This document shows, piece by piece, positions 1 to 4,803 of a stretch of 5,361 nucleotides of DNA. A model generated the notes under the pieces. That model made no database searches and was not told where the DNA came from. It worked only from the letters and a program-made list of their open reading frames with translations. The stretch's first letter is position 1. Each line of letters opens with the position of its first letter. The position numbers were made by a program, and so were the translations under genes. The stretch lies in contig JADGAW010000167.1 of the NCBI GenBank assembly GCA_015231815.1, positions 1 to 5,361 of the forward strand. Direction: 5' to 3'. The DNA comes from Nitrospinota bacterium (GTDB taxonomy: Bacteria > Nitrospinota_A > JADGAW01).

Positions 1-26
1 CCATTCACACAGGCTACGATAAACAT
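1..26 (-). CDS. Possible start of the next operon gene (mamB expected), cut by the left edge
   Basis: An ATG at 24-26 opens a minus-strand frame that reads MFIVACVN and then leaves the window. The hydrophobic beginning would suit a membrane segment or signal anchor. By synteny with Magnetospirillum the gene after mamR is mamB, a cation diffusion facilitator, but eight residues cannot establish that and the usual Cys-containing MamB N-terminus is not visible. The frame is the same as that of mamR and stays open from the mamR stop to the edge, a gap of 42 bases. Only a poor purine stretch (GGGAAG) lies upstream, too far away for a normal Shine-Dalgarno. The true start could equally lie outside the window. 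Confidence 0.2.
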
Positions 27-68
27 CTTTTTAAGAACTTCCCACTCGCTTCTTTGTCTCTTCGTGGT

Positions 69-335
69 TTATTCTTTTTTGTTTCTGCTCTCTGAGAGCG
101 TTTCTATCAGGTTACGACCTAATATTTTATACGTATTGCTTACCTTTTGGGCTTTTAATCTGCCCATTAGGATTAATTCAACCACATCAGCTTTTTCAAC
201 TTTGAGAATTTTTGCCACTTCCTCTGTTGAATAAACCTTGTCAGCTTTTATCTTATCTGAAAAGGAATCCAAAAGCTGCTTACCCATTAATGTTGTCATT
301 AAGAGCATTCCTGCTCTTTCAATTACCCACCACAT
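69..335 (-). CDS. mamR: MamR-like magnetosome protein with excisionase-type helix-turn-helix
   Basis: This is a small protein of 88 residues. Residues 35-80 (YSTEEVAKILKVEKADVVEL, then MGRLKAQKV and YKILGRNLIE) have the layout of the MerR/excisionase HTH_17 family: a first helix, a recognition helix, and a beta wing that ends in the typical 'Y-K/R-I' strand. The N-terminal 25 residues are mildly hydrophobic and Met-rich, as I recall for Magnetospirillum MamR. In that genus MamR is encoded between mamQ and mamB, and its loss reduces magnetite crystal number and size. Its DNA binding has not, to my knowledge, been shown. The ATG at 335 is preferred over the Met at residue 10 because it keeps the conserved aromatic N-terminus and has AAGG at 341-344, five bases upstream. 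The stop of a 29-codon ORF abuts it, so translational coupling is likely. The C-terminal tail (SESRNKKE) is charged. The main alternative is a generic excisionase-like HTH protein, which the neighbours make unlikely. Confidence 0.85.
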   Translation of the reverse strand: MWWVIERAGMLLMTTLMGKQLLDSFSDKIKADKVYSTEEVAKILKVEKADVVELILMGRLKAQKVSNTYKILGRNLIETLSESRNKKE

Positions 336-425
336 TTATGCCTTAATATTTATATGTTCACATATTAGCAGGTTAAAAACTTTAACCATCGGTGCTTTTA
401 TCACTTCTATCTTTATTTCTGCCAT
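336..425 (-). CDS. Candidate 29-residue small ORF between mamQ and mamR
   Basis: The ATG at 425 begins six bases after the mamQ TAA (432-434), and the ORF ends in a TAA at 336-338 that directly abuts the mamR ATG, in the same frame. The peptide begins MAEIKIEVIKAPMVKV and continues FNLLICEHINIKA. It has alternating charged and aliphatic residues and one Cys. A purine-rich GGGAAAGG inside the end of mamQ, with AAAGG at 435-439 nine bases before the ATG, could serve as ribosome binding site. I do not recognise any family. It could be a real small protein, a leader peptide that couples mamQ and mamR translation, or an in-frame remnant of a longer mamR. A 30-codon open frame can also arise by chance, so confidence is low. 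Confidence 0.3.
   Translation of the reverse strand: MAEIKIEVIKAPMVKVFNLLICEHINIKA
371..387. repeat. 7-bp inverted repeat in the mamQ-mamR gap
   Basis: GGTTAAA (371-377), a three-base spacer AAC, and TTTAACC (381-387) form a perfect hairpin. It lies inside the candidate small ORF. It shares the GGTTAAA/TTTAACC core with the palindromes in the mamA-mamQ and mamO-mamP gaps. No T-run follows on the transcribed strand, so it is not a standard terminator. A weaker ATATG-TTCA-CATAT repeat lies beside it at 352-365. Confidence 0.5.
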
Positions 426-431
426 ATCTTA

Positions 432-1199
432 TTACCTTTCCCTAATACTCAGCAGCGGGCTTTTTGAGGAAATATGCGGAACGATTCTAACATTTTCCGT
501 TGCCTCGTAGTAAGGTGCTCTATCAAACCCTAAGAACCATGCCATATATCGATAGGGGAAATGGTTCAACATATTGTTAAATGTTCTTACTGAATTGTTA
601 TAACTTCCTCGTGCGGTTGTAATTCTATCCTCAGTTTGCACCAGTTTGTTCACCACAAGAGACAAAGGTTGATCCGCATTAATTTGAGGATATTGTTCAA
701 CAACCGCCATCAACTTCGATAAAGAACCACCGAGGTTTTCAACAGAGCCTGCGAGTCCTTTGCCCGGCTCAAGAGTAACTTTACCTTCAAGTGATTTTAA
801 TTTAGTCATTAATTCCTCAACATCGCCAACCTGGTTTCGTAACCTTGAAGTATCAAGGAATATTTTTGTTTCCAACTCCGCATAGCTCATGTAAAGGTTT
901 ACCATGTTGATATAGAGGTTATTTCTTCTTTGCAGTTCAGCCTCTATTTGTCCAAAATCAGATTTTATTTGCTCATTATAGGTAACAAGGGTGTTATAAC
1001 TCACGATAATTCCAGCAATTAACAAGATGATGATAAAGCTCATGAGAAAATATATTCGGTTAATGGTTGACATAAGTTCTTTGTTTACCTTAACCTTTTT
1101 GGGCTTTGGCTTAAGATCCTCTTCATAGAGTCTCTTAATGACATGAGACATCTCACCCATTTTCTGCTGGTTTTTTTCTTCTATAATCGTTGATGGCAT
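432..1199 (-). CDS. mamQ: MamQ, LemA-family magnetosome membrane protein
   Basis: This protein of 255 residues has a charged cytoplasmic N-terminus (1-45, Lys/Pro-rich near 30-40), one transmembrane helix at about 48-68, and a LemA-type helical domain at about 68-232. LemA signatures are visible: YNTLVTYNEQI followed by RRNNLYINMVNLYM, then LMAVVEQYPQI (163-173), then EDRITTARGSYNNSVRTFN and a conserved end around WFLGFDRAPYYEA. The last parts resemble Magnetospirillum MamQ as I remember it (LMAIVEQYPTI, EDRIATRREDYN). MamQ is one of the few proteins essential for magnetosome membrane formation in AMB-1. The ATG at 1199 is supported by GAGAAGG six bases upstream. Its position after mamA is the standard order. 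A generic LemA protein is the alternative, but the central extended loop (about 115-160) and the neighbours favour MamQ. Confidence 0.93.
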   Translation of the reverse strand: MPSTIIEEKNQQKMGEMSHVIKRLYEEDLKPKPKKVKVNKELMSTINRIYFLMSFIIILLIAGIIVSYNTLVTYNEQIKSDFGQIEAELQRRNNLYINMVNLYMSYAELETKIFLDTSRLRNQVGDVEELMTKLKSLEGKVTLEPGKGLAGSVENLGGSLSKLMAVVEQYPQINADQPLSLVVNKLVQTEDRITTARGSYNNSVRTFNNMLNHFPYRYMAWFLGFDRAPYYEATENVRIVPHISSKSPLLSIRER

Positions 1200-1205
1200 T
1201 ATTTA

Positions 1206-1212
1206 CCTTCTC
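1206..1212 (-). promoter_or_regulatory. mamQ ribosome binding site
   Basis: GAGAAGG lies on the minus strand, six bases from the mamQ ATG. It fixes the start at 1199 and lies just downstream, in transcript terms, of the nested palindrome at 1230-1271. Confidence 0.6.
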
Positions 1213-1229
1213 TTATTAATGTTACTTTA

Positions 1230-1271
1230 AAGGTTGTGTCAAATTCTTTTAAGGTTTTAACCTACAACCTT
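1230..1271. repeat. Nested AAGGTT/AACCTT inverted repeat between mamA and mamQ
   Basis: The outer arms are perfect 8-mers: AAGGTTGT at 1230-1237 and ACAACCTT at 1264-1271. Inside them lies a second palindrome, AGGTT-TT-AACCT, at 1252-1263. Further degenerate copies of the same word follow toward mamA (CTAACGTT, CTAATCTT at about 1272-1287). In RNA this could form a stem-loop inside a stem, upstream of the mamQ ribosome binding site. There is no poly-U tail, so a plain terminator is unlikely. The same architecture appears in the mamO-mamP gap. Confidence 0.6.
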
Positions 1272-1287
1272 CTAACGTTCTAATCTT

Positions 1288-1923
1288 TTAACTTTCAAGC
1301 TCCATTGATTTTTTAAAACAAACAACAGCTTCATCATGGTTACCCATGCTTTCATACGTAAAACCGAGGGCATGGTACGTTTTACTCTCTTTTGGTTTAA
1401 GCTCTATTGCTTTTTTGAACGCTTTAATTGCATCTTCATATTTTTTCAGACCGTCATAGGTCATACCAAGACGGTAAAAAGCGTTATAGGAACTTTCATC
1501 CAGCTCAGTTACTTTTTTAAAGTGCTCAGCTGCTTCTTTGTATTTCTCCAGACCCAGATAAACCATACCCATTCTGAATAGTACCTGCTCATGTTTTGGG
1601 TCGAGTTTTAACGCTTTTTCCAAAACCTCAATTGCTTCTTCATCACGGTTAAGTTTTGCCAAACAAACCCCAAGTTTATAGGCAAGGTCAACATCCTTAT
1701 CATCAAAGGCAACTGCTTTTTTCAGATAAACAATTGCATCCTTGAAATCAGCAGAATTGTAGAGAGCGTTTCCTTTTCTTTTGCTGAAATCTCCTTCAAA
1801 ATTATTGTCAGTTTCAATTAAACTACGGTAGGAACTAATAGCTCCGTTGGTAATTTTGGTAAAGACCTGACCGACAGACCTTACAAAATATTCAAGGTCA
1901 CTGACACTATTTTTTGTACTCAT
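1288..1923 (-). CDS. mamA: MamA, TPR scaffold protein of the magnetosome surface
   Basis: This soluble protein of 211 residues is close to the usual MamA length of about 217. After a non-repeat N-terminus (1-44) come about five tetratricopeptide repeats: roughly 45-76, 78-110, 112-144, 146-178 and 180-211. Each shows the TPR pattern of a small residue at position 8 and A/P at positions 20 and 27 or 32 (for example RLGMTYDGLKKYEDAIKAFK). No signal peptide or membrane segment is seen. MamA coats the outside of the magnetosome membrane, self-assembles through its TPRs, and is needed for functional vesicles or their activation. The lysine-rich helices (about 125-175) may favour interaction surfaces, which is inference. 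The start at 1923 has a very strong GGAGG site. The last helix ends right at the C-terminus without a capping helix. A generic TPR protein would look similar, so the mamP and mamQ neighbours carry much of the identification. Confidence 0.92.
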   Translation of the reverse strand: MSTKNSVSDLEYFVRSVGQVFTKITNGAISSYRSLIETDNNFEGDFSKRKGNALYNSADFKDAIVYLKKAVAFDDKDVDLAYKLGVCLAKLNRDEEAIEVLEKALKLDPKHEQVLFRMGMVYLGLEKYKEAAEHFKKVTELDESSYNAFYRLGMTYDGLKKYEDAIKAFKKAIELKPKESKTYHALGFTYESMGNHDEAVVCFKKSMELES

Positions 1924-1927
1924 TTTT

Positions 1928-1932
1928 CCTCC
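1928..1932 (-). promoter_or_regulatory. Strong mamA ribosome binding site
   Basis: A perfect GGAGG core lies on the minus strand, four bases before the mamA ATG. It is the best Shine-Dalgarno in the window and contrasts with mamO and mamP, which show none at normal spacing. It suggests MamA is translated at a higher rate than its neighbours in the same transcript. Confidence 0.7.
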
Positions 1933-1972
1933 GATATCTGTTTTATTTTTTCACTATTATGTTTTATGTTCA

Positions 1973-1994
1973 TTTCCATTAAACTCAATGGAAA
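1973..1994. repeat. 8-bp inverted repeat between mamP and mamA
   Basis: TTTCCATT (1973-1980), a six-base loop, and AATGGAAA (1987-1994) make a perfect hairpin 18 bases after the mamP stop. It is AT-rich and has no following T-run on the transcribed strand, so it is a poor intrinsic terminator. An mRNA-processing or stabilising hairpin separating mamP from the strongly initiated mamA is possible. Confidence 0.45.
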
Positions 1995-2012
1995 GTTTAA
2001 CGTGCTATTTTA

Positions 2013-2912
2013 TCAAAAAACCACATGGCATGATTCACAAGGTCCAAAATTTCTGTGAGGCATTTTCGCTCCCCTTGGTATTGCTGGTGGAGGAAGAATT
2101 ATTGCATCTGGGGCAGGAACCATATGCCCTGTTGAGCCAATGAGATGACAATCAGTACAAGCACCTCTATAGGGGTGAGGCATGATAGCACCGGCAACAA
2201 TCATTGGGGCAGTTTCAGCTTGGGTAATTCCTAAAAAATCGTTGGCACGTAGTTTAAAAGGTAGAATCTCACCTTTTCTCCATACTTTTAATTTTGCGCT
2301 TCTGTTATTTCTCAGTTTTTTTGTGAGCCTTTGAAAACCTCTTAGTTCGTCAACTTTAACGCCGTCAACAGAAAGGAGAACATCACCTGCCAATAGACCA
2401 CACACTAAAGAGTTTAATGTCACCTCGTCAATGAGTAACCCTTCTAAATCCATGGGATATTTAAGCTTTTGTTTTACTTCTGTTGTTAAGGTCATAAGTT
2501 CCATACCTTGCCAATGAGCCTCAGATAGTTTAAGAGTATTGATTAATTCAATATTCAGTTTTGTTTGCTGTTTTTCCAATTGAGCAGCTTGGGGGTTCAA
2601 AGCAATATTTTGCATCTTAAGAACAGCATTGGTGAAATTGTTTCCGTTGTTTGCTTGATTCCATTGATTGTCCTGTTGCCAGTTATTTTGCTGGTTAACA
2701 TTATTCTGCTGATTAAAGGCATTTCCCTGGTTTTGCTCAGCTTCAAAAACAAGTTGATTTTGTGCAAAAGCATTATTTAAGGGAGCTTGCTGGTTGACCG
2801 CTTTAACTTCCTGAAACTCATTTCCGGCCCCTGGACTTCCGATAACAGAATATGAGGCTATGCCAACAAGAAAAACAAACGCTACGGCAAAAATAATTCC
2901 TTCAGGTTTCAT
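2013..2912 (-). CDS. mamP: MamP, PDZ and double-magnetochrome c-type cytochrome
   Basis: This protein has 299 residues, somewhat longer than the roughly 270 of Magnetospirillum MamP. In order it shows a membrane anchor or uncleaved signal at about 5-24, an Asn/Gln-rich linker (about 49-92), a PDZ domain (about 132-232, with GLLIDEVTLNS and GLLAGDVLLSVDG), and two magnetochrome domains. These have the consensus P-x3-A-x2-PH-x3-G-x-CxxCH: PMIVAGAIMPHPYRGACTDC followed by H (heme site CTDCH, 252-256) and PAIPRGAKMPHRNFGPCESC followed by H (CESCH, 292-296). MamP is known to bind two c-type hemes, to oxidise Fe(II), and to control the Fe(II)/Fe(III) balance for magnetite, with the domains facing the magnetosome lumen or periplasm. 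The start at 2912 gives a proper anchor but has no Shine-Dalgarno at normal distance. The protein ends three residues after the second heme site. It sits between mamO and mamA, as in the standard operon. Confidence 0.96.
   Translation of the reverse strand: MKPEGIIFAVAFVFLVGIASYSVIGSPGAGNEFQEVKAVNQQAPLNNAFAQNQLVFEAEQNQGNAFNQQNNVNQQNNWQQDNQWNQANNGNNFTNAVLKMQNIALNPQAAQLEKQQTKLNIELINTLKLSEAHWQGMELMTLTTEVKQKLKYPMDLEGLLIDEVTLNSLVCGLLAGDVLLSVDGVKVDELRGFQRLTKKLRNNRSAKLKVWRKGEILPFKLRANDFLGITQAETAPMIVAGAIMPHPYRGACTDCHLIGSTGHMVPAPDAIILPPPAIPRGAKMPHRNFGPCESCHVVF
2637..2767 (-). other. Low-complexity Asn/Gln-rich linker coding region within mamP
   Basis: These bases encode MamP residues about 49-92, between the membrane anchor and the PDZ domain. 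The stretch is dominated by Asn and Gln with interspersed Trp and Phe (for example QQNNVNQQNNWQQDNQWNQ). The DNA is a series of imperfect short repeats of AAC/CAG/CAA codons, which suggests growth by slippage. The Magnetospirillum protein, as I recall it, has an Ala/Pro/Val-rich tether in the same place. Confidence 0.7.
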
Positions 2913-2957
2913 ATTGAATTCATTAAAAGTAAACTTCCAATTATTAACATTTACGTT

Positions 2958-3008
2958 GAAAGGTTAAAGGTAAGAAGGTTAAAACCTTTTAAATACCCTT
3001 AAACCTTC
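2958..3008. repeat. Nested AAGGTT/AACCTT inverted repeat between mamO and mamP
   Basis: The outer arms are GAAAGGTTAAAGGT (2958-2971) and ACCCTTAAACCTTC (2995-3008), which pair imperfectly over about 11 positions with one bulge. Inside them is a perfect palindrome, AAGGTT-AA-AACCTT, at 2975-2988. Another related word (TAACCTATAAACCTTCTA) follows at about 3017-3034. This repeats the design seen at 1230-1271. The rest of this 132-base gap holds no supported gene. A 13-codon ORF overlapping the mamP start is too short to call. Confidence 0.6.
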
Positions 3009-3044
3009 AGTCTTTATAACCTATAAACCTTCTATCACCATTCC

Positions 3045-4769
3045 CTAATTGCTAAAAAACATCGTGTAAGAAATAATCAGCATAATTACGGAGAAAATAA
3101 GTTTTACTATTTGCATTGGTGCTTTAATCGTTAAATAAGCTCCAATTTGCCCTCCGATAATTGTTCCTGGAATGACAAAGAGGGCTATGGTAACCGGTAC
3201 GTGCCAGTCAAATGTTCCTGTAATTGCTCCATCAGCAAGAGAGAGAATTATTCCGATGGTTGAGGTAAAGAAAACCATTACACTTGAGTTTGCAATTGCA
3301 TTTTTTAAGGGAGTTTTTAACGCCAATCTTTGCAGTGGTACTTCAATAACTCCACCGGTTATACCAAGAACACCTGAGAAAAAACCCATCGGTAAGCCCA
3401 TAACAGAAAATTTTGTTACAGAAGTGTCCTCAGGTCCTTGCACCATATCTTCCAGATGGTTGTCAGTAATTAATTCATAAATAAGTTTCAGGGAAACCAA
3501 GAGGGCAAAAACGGCAAGAATTGATTTAATAAAGGTCATGCTCATTTCGTTACCGACAAAATATCCAATAACCAAGCCAAGAATAGCAGAAGGAAGTAAG
3601 TAGGTTATTTTCGTAAAATCAATAATTTCTTCTTTTAAATACTGGTAGGCAGAAGAACCAGAGGTAAAGAAATTTGCAAGGTATGCAATTGGTCTGATAA
3701 GAACAATTCCATAGTGAAAGATAAAAATAAGACCCGATACTAAAATAAGACCACCACCCATAGAGAGCATACCACTCATAATTCCAGATAATAATCCCAG
3801 TATAAAAAGAGCAGAGGTTTTGGTGAAGTCAAACCCTTTATTCCAATCCGGGACATATCCATCAAAAGCATTGGTAAGGTTCATGTTGTTTTTAGGTTTG
3901 TCCATTACGTCTTTAAATTCATTAAAGCCGTACTTTAGGGGAATCGCTGCGTAAATTGGCTCAAAGGTGTTTGTTGCATAGATTGCAACACAAATTCCAA
4001 TAGCTTCACCTCTGGAATTAATTAAGGGACCACCTGAATTTTCCCAATTAACTTTTGCATCAACAACGATTAAGTCTTGTATTGGTTGGCTTCCGATGGT
4101 CATTGTCTGACCAGTTCGCACAATGGTTCCTGGTATGTCTATAAGTCCCATACCATTTGGGTTACCCAATGCAAATATTTTTTCACCCTTTTTTATTTGT
4201 GATATTTTTCCCATATATGCAGGTGTAAACACTTTTGTGGAAACAACCTTCATCAGTGCGAGGTTATATTTATGGCTAATTTTTATTACCTTAGCTCTAT
4301 ATGTTTCAGGAAGACTGGCTTCATTAAAGAGGGTTACTTTGAATTTATGGGCTTTTTCAACAATGTGATAGTTAGTTAAAAAATAGCCCTGCTCATGTAT
4401 CATCACCCCAGAGCCTAAGTCAACCCGATGTCCAATGGTGCCGTCCTTTGGCATACCTTTAATATTTACAACACTTTTCAGGTGAACCTGTTCAATGGTG
4501 TTCATAAAGTTAACCTGAACCATTGCAACATTCCCCATTTGCCCATTATTCGTTTGAAAGGCGATATTATTATTTCTGACTTGTAGTTGATGAATTTGTT
4601 CCTTTGCTGAAGAATCGAAAAATTCCCTGAAAACAATTGTGCTATGACCATAAAGGTAAACATAAATTGCCACTCCCAGCATAAATAGAATGAGGAAAAG
4701 GTAAACCATTCCTTCAAGTTTCCATTTTGACTCACAAAAAGGCTTGGGTTCTTTATTTGGATTCAACAT
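3045..4769 (-). CDS. mamO: MamO, trypsin-like pseudoprotease fused to a TauE-type membrane domain
   Basis: This protein of 574 residues has three parts. An N-terminal anchor (about 21-40) follows the segment KPFCESKWK, similar to Magnetospirillum MamO. A trypsin/HtrA-like domain (about 95-290) has the His motif LTNYHIV (His135), HKYNLALMKV where the catalytic Asp is Asn169, and NWENSGGPLI with Ser245. A TauE/SafE-like domain (about 316-573) has roughly eight membrane helices and the paired motifs SGMLSMGGGLILVSG and SGVLGITGGVIEVPLQR followed by NAIANSSVMVFF. There is no PDZ domain and no CxxCH, which rules out MamE. MamO is required for magnetite nucleation in Magnetospirillum, works as a degenerate protease that binds metal, and promotes MamE activity. 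The triad here is H-N-S, so the Asp is lost while Ser is kept, and proteolysis is probably weak or absent. It is shorter than the roughly 630 residues of AMB-1, mainly in the linker between the domains. No good Shine-Dalgarno precedes the ATG at 4769, but the conserved N-terminus supports it. Confidence 0.94.
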   Translation of the reverse strand: MLNPNKEPKPFCESKWKLEGMVYLFLILFMLGVAIYVYLYGHSTIVFREFFDSSAKEQIHQLQVRNNNIAFQTNNGQMGNVAMVQVNFMNTIEQVHLKSVVNIKGMPKDGTIGHRVDLGSGVMIHEQGYFLTNYHIVEKAHKFKVTLFNEASLPETYRAKVIKISHKYNLALMKVVSTKVFTPAYMGKISQIKKGEKIFALGNPNGMGLIDIPGTIVRTGQTMTIGSQPIQDLIVVDAKVNWENSGGPLINSRGEAIGICVAIYATNTFEPIYAAIPLKYGFNEFKDVMDKPKNNMNLTNAFDGYVPDWNKGFDFTKTSALFILGLLSGIMSGMLSMGGGLILVSGLIFIFHYGIVLIRPIAYLANFFTSGSSAYQYLKEEIIDFTKITYLLPSAILGLVIGYFVGNEMSMTFIKSILAVFALLVSLKLIYELITDNHLEDMVQGPEDTSVTKFSVMGLPMGFFSGVLGITGGVIEVPLQRLALKTPLKNAIANSSVMVFFTSTIGIILSLADGAITGTFDWHVPVTIALFVIPGTIIGGQIGAYLTIKAPMQIVKLIFSVIMLIISYTMFFSN

Positions 4770-4803
4770 AATAGTTTTTTAAAATTTATAGCTTCTCAGC
4801 ATT

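Noticed and set aside
238..510. Plus-strand ORF of 90 codons across the mamR-mamQ junction
   Set aside because: It is antisense to mamR, the gap and the end of mamQ, shows no recognisable domain, and its hydrophobicity mirrors the AT-rich complement.
1265..1292. CRISPR or tandem repeat array near the end of mamA
   Set aside because: The repeated words are only 7-9 bases, degenerate, and have no regular spacers.
1336..1581. Plus-strand ORF of 81 codons inside mamA
   Set aside because: It is the antisense shadow of the TPR repeats; its Phe-rich content comes from the Lys/Glu codons on the other strand.
1933..1990. Internal promoter upstream of mamA
   Set aside because: The stretch is AT-rich with TTGAGT and TAATAG-like words, but no pair sits at 16-18 base spacing with good matches.
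1973..1994. Intrinsic terminator after mamP
   Set aside because: The stem is AT-rich and no U-run follows on the transcribed strand; the operon is expected to continue into mamA.
2565..2780. Plus-strand ORF of 71 codons opposite mamP
   Set aside because: It is antisense to the Asn/Gln-rich linker; the Leu/Ile/Val-rich peptide is the complement of AAC/CAA/CAG codons.
3172..3480. Plus-strand ORF of 102 codons inside mamO
   Set aside because: It is antisense to the clearly conserved TauE-type region, with no domain or start signal.
4123..4368. Plus-strand ORF of 81 codons opposite the MamO protease domain
   Set aside because: It is antisense to conserved protease motifs, including His135 and Asn169, and shows no independent support.
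4502..4735. Minus-strand ORF of 77 codons in another frame within the mamO 5' end
   Set aside because: It lies wholly inside mamO, where the overlapping frame encodes the conserved anchor and N-terminal region; it has no family features.
3045..4769. Reading this gene as MamE or an ordinary DegP/HtrA protease
   Set aside because: There is no PDZ domain and no CxxCH motif, the catalytic Asp is replaced by Asn, and the C-terminal half is a TauE-type membrane domain, which defines MamO.
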